The notes beneath the pieces were generated by a model. It searched no databases and was not told the DNA's origin. It worked only from the letters and a program-made list of their open reading frames with translations. Both the position numbers and the translations under genes were made by a program. This document shows positions 1 through 6,631 of a stretch of DNA of 10,884 nt, piece after piece (the first letter of the stretch is position 1; each line of letters opens with the position of its first letter). The stretch is from an uncultured Opitutia bacterium (GTDB lineage: Bacteria; Verrucomicrobiota; Verrucomicrobiia; Opitutales; UBA953): contig CAIXQT010000076.1 in assembly GCA_903921665.1 (NCBI GenBank), positions 1 to 10,884 of the forward strand. Direction: 5' to 3'.

Positions 1-1854
1 GTCTCCAAGCGGCTGACCGCCGCCGAGCGTAAGCTCGTGCTCGAGCCCTATCAGGCCGGCAACATCTTCTCCGGGCCCCTCACCGAGCAGGAGGTCTTCG
101 CCAAGCAGCGCGGCATCAATCCGCAGCGCCAGACGCTGGTGATCAACATCGACTTCACCCACCCTAATCGCGACCTGGCCCGTCAGATCGCCCGGCTGTT
201 CTGCGAATCCATCCAGAAGTACAGCGAAGACGACCGCCTGATGGTGACCAATCCGCTGGTCGAAAAAGCCCGCATCGAGATCGAGACCCTCGAGGACAAG
301 GTCCGCCGGCTCTTCGAGCAGAAGAACGAACTCATCAGGAGCCAGAAGCTCCTGTCCATCGCCAAGGACACGAACACGCTCACGACCGAGCGCTCCGTGC
401 TCGTCAAGGATCGCGAGGAAACCCGCAAGCAGATCGATGAGAACGAGATCTTGGTCTCCCTTATCGTCGCCTATGAGAAGGAAGGCCGCCCCGTCGGTGA
501 CATCCCGCAGATCCGCGCCGACAGCGATGTCGCCGCCGCCCAGACCGCCATCAGTGCTTCCAAGATCCGCGTCAGCCAGATGACCGAGACCTACACCGAC
601 CAGCACCCCAAGTTGGTCGCCGAGCGCGAGGCGCTCAAGCAGGTGGAGAATCAGCTCAAGGATGCGGTCCTTCAGGCGGTCAAGTCCCGCCGAGGCGCCC
701 TCGATAACGCAAAGGCTCGCCATGAGGCCATCCTGCGCAACCTGCTGGCCAAGGAAGAGGAGATCTCCAAGCTGCAGGCGGCCAACGTCGACCTCGAGCG
801 AGTGGACAAGGACATCAAGGCCAACGAAGAGTTCCTCAGCCGCATGAAGCTCAGCTACGAGGAGGCCAAGCTGCGCTCGTCGACTTCCGGCACAAGCACT
901 TCGATCCGCATCCTAGACATGCCTTCCGTCTCGGATAAGCCGATCAACAAGAACTATTACTTCAATGCGCTGGTGGGCGTCGGCGCCGGCCTGCTCTTCG
1001 GCATCGTCCTCATCATCGTCATCGGCACCCTGGACGACCGCATCAAGTCGGTGAAGGACGTCGAGAACTCGCTCGGCCTGCCGCTCATCGGCACCATCCC
1101 TCGCGTCGCCGGGACCTCCGGTCCGGACCGTGCCTTGCTGGCGCGTCAGGATAAGGATCGCATCGCCACGGAGGCGGTCCGTTCGATCTATTCGGCGCTA
1201 AAGGTCAACCCCGCCGTCTCCAAGGCACGCGTGTTCCTGGTGACGTCGACCCGGCCGAGCGAAGGCAAGACCTTCGTCGCCACGAACCTCGCGCTGATCT
1301 TCGCCCAGCATGCCGAGCGCATCCTGGTCATCGACGCCGACTTGCGCCTGCCGAACGTCGGTCCGTCGCTCGGCTTCACCGGCGACGGCGGCCTCAGCAA
1401 GTGGTTCAACGCCGAGATGACCCTCGACGAAGCCATCGTCCATGACGTGGCTCCCGGCATGGACGTGCTGCCGGTCGGGCTTAGCTGCAAGAACCCCACT
1501 CAGGTCATCAACAACCCGCGGTTCTTGGCCATGATCGACGACATGCGTTCTCGCTACGACCGCATCTTCATCGACTCTCCGCCTATCGGCGCGGTCTCCG
1601 ATGCGCTCCACCTGTTGCCGAAGGTCGACGGGGTGATCTACGTCGTCCGTTATAATTCCGTCAACCTGCGGAACGCCGTTTCCTGCCTCGCTCGTCTGCG
1701 CGAAGCTCAGGCCCCCTTGTTCGGCGTCGTGCTCAATTCCATGTCGCTCCGGATGGCCTCGGCTTACACGGATTCCTACGACTCCTCCTACCGTAAGTAT
1801 TACGTCGACGAGCCTCGCGGCCCGGCGGCGGACGAAGGGTCGGCTAAATCCTGA
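1..1854 (+). CDS. Polysaccharide co-polymerase fused to a tyrosine autokinase (Wzc/BY-kinase type), 5' end missing
   Basis: This gene is open from the first base of the window, so its true start and first membrane helix lie upstream; a GTG at 37 is probably internal. In this family the protein sits in the inner membrane, controls chain length and export of extracellular or capsular polysaccharide, and cycles by tyrosine autophosphorylation. The part seen starts with the end of a Wzz-like region, then a long charged coiled coil (about 270-850), a proline-containing linker and one hydrophobic helix (about 961-1029, FNALVGVGAGLLFGIVLIIV). The cytoplasmic kinase follows, with Walker A STRPSEGKT (1246-1272), Walker A' ILVIDADLRLP (from 1321) and Walker B RIFIDSPP (1561-1584). 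The C-terminus carries five tyrosines (codons at 1765, 1777, 1789, 1798, 1801), the expected autophosphorylation cluster. Motifs are complete, so it should be active. The M48 protease gene follows after 10 nt. Confidence 0.93.
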   Translation, partial: VSKRLTAAERKLVLEPYQAGNIFSGPLTEQEVFAKQRGINPQRQTLVINIDFTHPNRDLARQIARLFCESIQKYSEDDRLMVTNPLVEKARIEIETLEDKVRRLFEQKNELIRSQKLLSIAKDTNTLTTERSVLVKDREETRKQIDENEILVSLIVAYEKEGRPVGDIPQIRADSDVAAAQTAISASKIRVSQMTETYTDQHPKLVAEREALKQVENQLKDAVLQAVKSRRGALDNAKARHEAILRNLLAKEEEISKLQAANVDLERVDKDIKANEEFLSRMKLSYEEAKLRSSTSGTSTSIRILDMPSVSDKPINKNYYFNALVGVGAGLLFGIVLIIVIGTLDDRIKSVKDVENSLGLPLIGTIPRVAGTSGPDRALLARQDKDRIATEAVRSIYSALKVNPAVSKARVFLVTSTRPSEGKTFVATNLALIFAQHAERILVIDADLRLPNVGPSLGFTGDGGLSKWFNAEMTLDEAIVHDVAPGMDVLPVGLSCKNPTQVINNPRFLAMIDDMRSRYDRIFIDSPPIGAVSDALHLLPKVDGVIYVVRYNSVNLRNAVSCLARLREAQAPLFGVVLNSMSLRMASAYTDSYDSSYRKYYVDEPRGPAADEGSAKS

Positions 1855-1864
1855 TTTTCTTCCC

Positions 1865-2635
1865 ATGCGCCCGTTCCTCCTGCTCCTGTCCGCGCTCGCC
1901 TTCGTCGGTTGCCAGAACGTGCCGATCACCGGTCGCTCCCAGTTCATCTTGGTCGACGAGTCCGAGGTCGCCTCGATGTCCGCCTCGGAGTTCTCGAAGA
2001 TGAAGAAGCTGCCGAACGACCCCCGCCTCGCCAAGATCCGGGAGATCGGACTCAAGATCGTCGCCGCCGCCCGCCGCGACGATAAGGCCGGCGTGCTCCC
2101 GCCTTCCTCGAAGTGGGAGTTCGCCGTCATCAACGACAATACGCCCAACGCCTTCGCGATGCCCGGCGGCAAGATCGGCTTTAACTCCGGGATGTTCGCC
2201 TACGCTCCGACGGATGCCGACATCGCGGTGATCCTGGGCCATGAGGTCGCGCATGTGATCTGCCGCCACGGCTCCGAGCGGGTCTCGCAGGTCATGGGAG
2301 TGGCGCTCGCCGCCGCCGTCGCCGACGAAGCCACTAAGAAATCCTCGGCCAAGACCCGTTCGTCCTGGATGGCCGCGGTGGGCGTCGGCGCTCAGTATGG
2401 CATCCTCCTGCCTTTCAGCCGTAGCCACGAATCCGAAGCCGACCATCTGGGTCTGCTTTTCATGGCTCGCTCCGGCTACGATCCGGCCGCCGCCCCTGCC
2501 TTCTGGACGCGTTTCGCGAAGGCCGGCAGCAAGACCCCGGAGTTCCTTTCCACGCACCCGTCGGACACCACGCGCGTGAAGCAGCTCCAGGGTTGGCTGC
2601 CTGAGGCTCGCGCCCAGATGCCGAAGCAGCCTTGA
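1865..2635 (+). CDS. M48-family zinc metalloprotease, predicted lipoprotein (LoiP/YcaL-like)
   Basis: This 256-aa predicted envelope metallopeptidase has a hydrophobic N-terminal signal ending FVGC, an acceptable lipobox with the lipidated cysteine at residue 16. Next comes the VPITGRSQF stretch typical of M48 lipoproteins such as E. coli LoiP. The zinc site is complete: HEVAH at residues 126-130 (nt 2240-2254) gives two histidine ligands and the catalytic glutamate, and ESEAD at 189-193 gives the third ligand. By family knowledge such enzymes degrade misfolded or damaged outer-membrane and periplasmic proteins. A second hydrophobic stretch lies around residues 140-150. It starts 10 nt after the kinase gene and is probably co-transcribed with it, with no clear Shine-Dalgarno before the ATG. 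Its exact substrate cannot be inferred. A BepA-like role is less likely because no TPR tail follows the protease domain. Confidence 0.92.
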   Translation: MRPFLLLLSALAFVGCQNVPITGRSQFILVDESEVASMSASEFSKMKKLPNDPRLAKIREIGLKIVAAARRDDKAGVLPPSSKWEFAVINDNTPNAFAMPGGKIGFNSGMFAYAPTDADIAVILGHEVAHVICRHGSERVSQVMGVALAAAVADEATKKSSAKTRSSWMAAVGVGAQYGILLPFSRSHESEADHLGLLFMARSGYDPAAAPAFWTRFAKAGSKTPEFLSTHPSDTTRVKQLQGWLPEARAQMPKQP

Positions 2636-2638
2636 GGC

Positions 2639-4447
2639 TTACCAGCGCCGGTCGGGCAGGACCGGGCAGGTGAGGTAGACACCCTTAGGGTCGTTGAACG
2701 CCCGGATTGCCCGGAGCCACTTGGCGTTCGCCTTCAGGAATTCCTTGGCCGGGTCGACCGACGCCTTGGCGAAGATCGGGGAATCTTCTTCCCCGTCCGA
2801 CAGGAGTTTCTGCAGCAGATTATCCCTGCCGGAGTGGAGCGCAGGCACCTGGATCAGTTCGATACGTTCGAGTTTGGCCAAGGCCTTCGCCTCCTTGATG
2901 GCGTCGCGCAGCCCGCCCAGCTTATCGACCAAGCGGAGGCCCTTGGCATCTTCGCCAAGCCAGACCCGCCCTTGGGCGATCTCATGCACCCCGTCGCGCT
3001 TCATCCCGCGCCCGTCAGCCACGATGCGAAGGAAATCCTCGTAGATGCCATCCACCGCCGTCTGGACGACCGCCAATTCTTCGGGCGTCGCCGCCCTGTG
3101 CTCGGCCAGCAGGTCCGCGAACCGGGCGGTCTTCACTCCGTCGGTCCCTAGGCTGACCTTCTTGGCGAGTTCTCCGTAGTTGAGGTGCAGTCCGAATACG
3201 CCGATCGAACCGGTGATGGTGGAAGGATCCGCCATGATGAGGTTCGCCTTCGCGGCGATGTAGTAGCCGCCGCTCGCGGCGACGTCGCCCATCGAGACGA
3301 TCACCGGAATATCCTTCTTGCGGAGCAGTCCGACTTCGCGGGCGACCACGTCGCTGGCGAACGCCGAACCCCCGGGACTGTTGACGCGTAGCACCACCGC
3401 TTTGACGCGCTTGTCGCCGCGCAGCAGGCGGAGGTCGCGAGCCAGCCGGTCGCCGCCCACGTCGCCCGGCGAGCCCCAGCCGTCGACGATCTCGCCTTCG
3501 GCGTAGACGATCGCGATGCGCCCGCCGCCATGCGGCAAACTGACCTTGCCGGCGTAACGGTGCAGCCCGACCTGCAGGAAAGAGGTGCCGGACTCATCCG
3601 CGCCCGCGCCCGCGGCGATGACTTGTTTGACCATTTCATCACGATGCATGGCTCGATCCGCCAGCTTGAGTTCGACGGCCTTGGTCGCGCTGAAGATGCC
3701 TGCCGAATTGACGTGCCTTGCCAGCGTCGCCGTACCCTGCGCCCGGGATTTGGCCATCTCTCCGAGGATGCGCTTCCAGATGCCGCCCATGAGGGCTTCC
3801 GATTGTTCGCGGGCAGGTTGGCTCATCGCGTCGCCGATGTAGGGTTCGACGGCTGATTTGTACTTGCCGACTTTCGTGACTTGGACGCCGACGCCCAGGA
3901 GCTTCAAGGTCTCCCCGAAGTACATGTGATAGGAGGAAAGCCCTTTCAGTTCGATTTCCCCTGACGCGTGGACGAAGACCTTGTCCGCCACGCTGGAGAG
4001 ATAGTATTCGCCCTGCGAGCCGTTCTCGATCCACGCCAGCACCGGCTTGCCGCTCGTCTTGAAGGCGGCGATGGCCTGGCGTAATTCCGCCTTCTGGGCG
4101 ATGCCGGCGGAGAGCGGGCCGTTCAGCAAGATGCCGGCGATGTTCCGGTCTTTGGCCGCGAGGTCGATCGCTTCCAAGGCTCGCAGCAGGTCAAGTTCCG
4201 GGCCGCTGCCTCCGAGCAGGAAGGCGTCCAGGCCGGGGGCGCCATGCGCGGGGGTGTCGTTGATCGTGAGGTCTCCGCCGATCACGAGCATCGTCTTGGG
4301 CTTCACGGCCACACCCACCGACTCGTGGTTGCCGCCGGCCGAGCTCGCGAGCGAGACGACGAGCGCCGCCAGGAGGAAGCATCCGGCCGCGACGGCGAGG
4401 ATGGTGCCGATCGCGGAGGCGAAAACGGATTTGAAGAAATCTTTCAT
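2639..4447 (-). CDS. sppA: Signal peptide peptidase SppA, two-domain (67K) type
   Basis: This 602-aa inner-membrane serine protease degrades cleaved signal peptides. The N-terminus MKDFFKSVFASAIGTILAVA gives the anchoring helix (about residues 10-33). Two tandem ClpP-like domains follow. The catalytic lysine is K197 in GKYKSAVEPYIG in the first domain, and the serine is S392 in VAASGGYY in the second (codon 3274-3272), preceded by VNSPGGSAF; these match the Lys209/Ser409 dyad of E. coli SppA. Length matches the large SppA class. I chose the ATG at 4447 because MKDFF starts the family's usual N-terminus. An in-frame ATG at 4516 would add 23 polar residues before the helix and use the divergent control region as coding sequence. 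No clear Shine-Dalgarno precedes 4447. The gene converges on the M48 gene with 3 nt between stop codons. Confidence 0.95.
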   Translation of the reverse strand: MKDFFKSVFASAIGTILAVAAGCFLLAALVVSLASSAGGNHESVGVAVKPKTMLVIGGDLTINDTPAHGAPGLDAFLLGGSGPELDLLRALEAIDLAAKDRNIAGILLNGPLSAGIAQKAELRQAIAAFKTSGKPVLAWIENGSQGEYYLSSVADKVFVHASGEIELKGLSSYHMYFGETLKLLGVGVQVTKVGKYKSAVEPYIGDAMSQPAREQSEALMGGIWKRILGEMAKSRAQGTATLARHVNSAGIFSATKAVELKLADRAMHRDEMVKQVIAAGAGADESGTSFLQVGLHRYAGKVSLPHGGGRIAIVYAEGEIVDGWGSPGDVGGDRLARDLRLLRGDKRVKAVVLRVNSPGGSAFASDVVAREVGLLRKKDIPVIVSMGDVAASGGYYIAAKANLIMADPSTITGSIGVFGLHLNYGELAKKVSLGTDGVKTARFADLLAEHRAATPEELAVVQTAVDGIYEDFLRIVADGRGMKRDGVHEIAQGRVWLGEDAKGLRLVDKLGGLRDAIKEAKALAKLERIELIQVPALHSGRDNLLQKLLSDGEEDSPIFAKASVDPAKEFLKANAKWLRAIRAFNDPKGVYLTCPVLPDRRW

Positions 4448-4473
4448 GGGTTGGGAGGGTAGCCTGGCAGGGG

Positions 4474-4481
4474 TGACGTCA
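4474..4481. promoter_or_regulatory. Perfect 8-bp palindrome TGACGTCA, possible operator half of divergent region
   Basis: TGACGTCA is self-complementary. A related half-site GTGACG recurs at 4495-4500, and the 10-mer GGGGTGACGT covering its left half (4470-4479) occurs again just upstream of the dehydrogenase gene at the right end of the window (10863-10872, minus strand). An operator role is inference; an 8-bp palindrome can arise by chance. Confidence 0.3.
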
Positions 4482-4510
4482 GAATGATGCTTTCGTGACG
4501 CCTTTTCGCC

Positions 4511-4532
4511 AATCAAAAGCTCAATTTTGATT
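4511..4532. repeat. AT-rich perfect inverted repeat, candidate operator (8-bp arms, 6-nt spacer)
   Basis: The arms are AATCAAAA (4511-4518) and TTTTGATT (4525-4532), exact reverse complements separated by GCTCAA. The element lies 47 nt upstream of the 4580 start and 63 nt upstream of the sppA start, where a regulator of either gene could bind. It is unlikely to be an intrinsic terminator: the stem has only two G:C pairs and no uninterrupted T tract follows. The binding protein is unknown. Confidence 0.55.
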
Positions 4533-4548
4533 TCCTCTTTCCTCTCGA

Positions 4549-4565
4549 TGCCGCCCGTCGCGGCA
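4549..4565 (+). promoter_or_regulatory. GC-rich hairpin in the leader, touching the weak ribosome binding site of the 4580 gene
   Basis: Arms TGCCGC (4549-4554) and GCGGCA (4560-4565) are exact complements around a 5-nt loop (CCGTC), giving a stable short stem. The closing A of the 3' arm is the first base of AGGTAG (4565-4570), the only Shine-Dalgarno-like sequence before the ATG at 4580 (9-nt spacing). If the leader is transcribed, the stem could affect ribosome access. That is inference. Confidence 0.4.
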
Positions 4566-4579
4566 GGTAGTTTCAGATC

Positions 4580-6028
4580 ATGTTAGAGTCCACGTCCTCA
4601 GCCGGCGCCGCCACCTCACGCAAGGCCTTGGCCATCAATCTGGACCGTACCGCCTACGGCGCCTTCGCGGAGATCGGGGCAGGGCAGGAGGTCGTCCGAC
4701 ATTTCTTCAAGGCAGGCGGCGCTTCCGGCACCGTGGCCAAGAGCATGTCGGCCTACGACATGCGCGTCAGCGACGCGATTTACGGCCACCCCCAGCGTTA
4801 TGTCTCCCGCGAGCGCCTGGAGCAGATGCTCGATCACGAATACGGGCTCCTCGTCGACCGACTGAAGTCCGAACGTGGCGCCACGACCCGATTCTTCGCT
4901 TTCGCCGATACGGTCGCGACGACTCCTCACGACGGCAAAGGCCAGGGTCACTCCTGGATCGGCATCCGCTTCCAGGATCATCCGCAGTCCGAGCCGAGCG
5001 AGGTCATCCTCCATCTCCGTCTCTGGGACAAGGATGCCGGGCGGCAACAGGACGCCCTCGGCGCCGTCGGGGTGAATCTCATCCATGCGGCCCTCAGCGC
5101 GCGCGACAGCGTCGACAACTTCCTGACCGCCCTTGTCGATGAGGTCGGCGCCGGCCGGGTCGAAGTCGAGTTCGCCCATTTCAGCGGCCCGGCCTTCGGG
5201 GCTTTCGATAACCGTGCTGCCGCCTTACGTCTCGTCCGCCTCGGGCTCACGGACGCCGTGCTGTTCGGGCCTGAAGGCGATCCGCAGGTCCCCAGCGAAT
5301 ACTTCTACAAACGCTCGGTCCTGGTCGCCCGCGGCACCTTCCGACCCGTCTCCATCGTCAACGAGGACATGCTGGCCTGCGCGCTGCGTGCTCTGCCGGA
5401 AGGCGGCAAGGATGTCATCCCTCTGTTCGAGATGTGCATCGGTTCCGACCCGCATCCGGAGTCCGAACTCATCGACCGCATCCGTCTCGTGGGTGCGATG
5501 CAGCATCCGCTCCTGGTCACGCGCCACCGCGGCTGGTACCGTCTGCCGGCCTATTTCCGACTGCATACCACGGGCAGCATCACGCTCGTGGCCGGCATGA
5601 ATAACCTCGTCGACCTCTTCAATCCCGAGCACTACACGCACCTCGAAGGGGGCGTGCTGGAGTCCTGCGGCCGTCTCTTCAAGGACGGCGTCCGCGTCAT
5701 GGTCTACCCGATGCGAGGCGATCAGCTCCGCCGGCTCATCCTCGACCCCATCGCCTGCAAGGTCTGCTTCCCGGAGAGCTACAGCGTCGCCGAAGACTCG
5801 GTGGTCACCGCCTCCGCCATCCAGATGCGCCCCTCGGTGGCCGGCCTTTTCCAGCACCTGCTCAACAATGGCTTCCTTGTGCCGATCACGGGGGCGGACC
5901 CGCAGGCGATGGCCTGCCAGCCGCGCACCTTGGCCGAACGTATCCGCAAGAACGAGGGAGGCTGGGAAAAAGAAGTGCCTCCTTCGGTTGCGGTCGCGAT
6001 CCGGAGCCTCAAGTTGTGGGCGAGGTAG
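4580..6028 (+). CDS. Conserved protein of unassigned function (family sometimes labelled TonB-dependent receptor or nicotinate-nucleotide adenylyltransferase)
   Basis: This 482-aa protein has no signal peptide and no clear membrane segment, so it is probably cytoplasmic. Residues 15-61 hold a highly distinctive block containing KALAINLD, YGAFAEIGAGQEV, FFKAGGASGTVAKSMSAYDM. I recognise this as the start of a protein family found across several phyla with strong conservation over its whole length. From memory, database copies carry conflicting labels (TonB-dependent receptor; nicotinate-nucleotide adenylyltransferase). Neither fits what I see: there is no signal peptide, plug or barrel, and no HxGH nucleotidyltransferase motif near the N-terminus. 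Other visible blocks are SGPAFGAFDNR, LFGPEGDPQVPSEYFYKR, LEGGVLESCGRLFKDGVRVMVYP and a CxxC (C393, C396). An integral membrane protein gene starts 3 nt after the stop, suggesting a functional pair. Function should be treated as unknown. Confidence 0.9.
   Translation: MLESTSSAGAATSRKALAINLDRTAYGAFAEIGAGQEVVRHFFKAGGASGTVAKSMSAYDMRVSDAIYGHPQRYVSRERLEQMLDHEYGLLVDRLKSERGATTRFFAFADTVATTPHDGKGQGHSWIGIRFQDHPQSEPSEVILHLRLWDKDAGRQQDALGAVGVNLIHAALSARDSVDNFLTALVDEVGAGRVEVEFAHFSGPAFGAFDNRAAALRLVRLGLTDAVLFGPEGDPQVPSEYFYKRSVLVARGTFRPVSIVNEDMLACALRALPEGGKDVIPLFEMCIGSDPHPESELIDRIRLVGAMQHPLLVTRHRGWYRLPAYFRLHTTGSITLVAGMNNLVDLFNPEHYTHLEGGVLESCGRLFKDGVRVMVYPMRGDQLRRLILDPIACKVCFPESYSVAEDSVVTASAIQMRPSVAGLFQHLLNNGFLVPITGADPQAMACQPRTLAERIRKNEGGWEKEVPPSVAVAIRSLKLWAR
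6022..6025 (+). promoter_or_regulatory. Ribosome binding site GAGG for the 6032 membrane protein
   Basis: GAGG ends one base before the TAG stop of the upstream gene and lies 6 nt before the ATG at 6032. It supports this start and suggests that the membrane protein is translated in coupling with the upstream gene. It is the clearest Shine-Dalgarno sequence in the window. Confidence 0.55.
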
Positions 6029-6031
6029 CCC

Positions 6032-6628
6032 ATGCCCGTCACTTCGCTCCCCCCAGCCCAAGATACCGAGCTCTCGCTCTCCGTCGAACGCGCCTACCGT
6101 GAGTCGCTGGTGACGGACCGTCTCGGGGCGCTTTGGTCATTGATCATGGCGAAGTGCTTCCTGGCGCAATGGGCGATCCTTCGCTTCGCGATCCCGGTCA
6201 GCGGTCCGCGCTATATCTGGACGCTCACGCTGATCATGGGGGTCGTCGCCTCGTTATACTATCTGCATGCCCATCGCGTGCGGTTGTACCTGCTTCCGAC
6301 GCATTTCCGGGTGAACGCCGCGGTGCTCGCGGGCCTCGTCGTCGCCTTGGGCTTCGTCGCCTACGCTCATTTCGCGCTCGGCTTGCTCTCTGCTTCGCTG
6401 GCCGCGTCCTTGGCGGCTGTCCTGCTCGGCTCGTGGTCGCTTGCCCGCGCGGCCTTGCGCCGCGCCTGGCCGCCGCTCTTCGGCGCCTTTCTTTGGTGGG
6501 GGCTGGCCGCTACGGCCCTGCGGTCTCCCGCTGACCAGGCTTTGCTTTGGCTCGGCCTAGGCCTGTTGTGCGCGCAGGCGTTGCCCGGTTTCGCCGTCGC
6601 GGCCCGGGCTTCCCGTCATCGCGTCTGA
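6032..6628 (+). CDS. Small multi-pass integral membrane protein, function unknown
   Basis: I do not recognise the family. The 198-aa product has a polar N-terminus of about 30 residues (VERAYRESLVTDRLG), then roughly six hydrophobic segments at about residues 34-55, 61-79, 95-118, 121-140, 147-164 and 169-190, and a short basic tail (ARASRHRV). Arginine and histidine cluster in the loops at about 79-93 and 138-145. No catalytic motif is apparent. It starts 3 nt after the stop of the 482-aa gene with its own GAGG site, so the two are almost certainly one operon. The strong GC bias at third codon positions and the tight spacing support a real gene. Its stop codon abuts that of the convergent LysR gene. 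Confidence 0.8.
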   Translation: MPVTSLPPAQDTELSLSVERAYRESLVTDRLGALWSLIMAKCFLAQWAILRFAIPVSGPRYIWTLTLIMGVVASLYYLHAHRVRLYLLPTHFRVNAAVLAGLVVALGFVAYAHFALGLLSASLAASLAAVLLGSWSLARAALRRAWPPLFGAFLWWGLAATALRSPADQALLWLGLGLLCAQALPGFAVAARASRHRV

Positions 6629-6631
6629 TCA
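6626..6631. other. Palindrome TGATCA holding the stop codons of two convergent genes
   Basis: TGA at 6626-6628 ends the membrane protein on the plus strand, and the adjoining TCA at 6629-6631 is the TGA stop of the LysR gene on the minus strand. Neither gene has untranslated space before the other begins, so any transcription terminator must lie inside the opposing coding sequence. Confidence 0.95.

Larger units (their letters stand above)
4448..4579. promoter_or_regulatory. Divergent intergenic control region between sppA and the 482-aa conserved gene
   Basis: This 132-nt region must hold promoters for both flanking genes unless they are read from further away. Its middle (about 4486-4548) is visibly more AT-rich than the coding sequence around it. 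It holds a TGACGTCA palindrome (4474-4481), an AT-rich perfect inverted repeat (4511-4532) and a GC-rich hairpin next to the downstream start (4549-4565). I could not find a convincing -35/-10 pair on either strand, so promoter positions are not called. Confidence 0.6.

Noticed and set aside
1198..2172. 324-codon antisense frame over the kinase/M48 junction, and similar long antisense frames at 1844-2557, 5225-6061 and 9221-10099
   Set aside because: They overlap genes with intact catalytic motifs, are rich in R, G, D, H and A, and show no family signature, so they are GC-driven shadows.
2595..2639. Possible terminator hairpins around the M48/sppA junction (GGCTGC/GCAGCC; AGCC-TTGA-GGCT over the stop codon)
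   Set aside because: Stems are 4-6 bp, one has a 25-nt loop, and no T tract follows on either strand.
4448..4516. 23-residue N-terminal extension of SppA from ATG 4516
   Set aside because: The family start MKDFF at 4447 precedes the membrane anchor directly. The extension is polar and would turn the palindrome-bearing divergent region into coding sequence.
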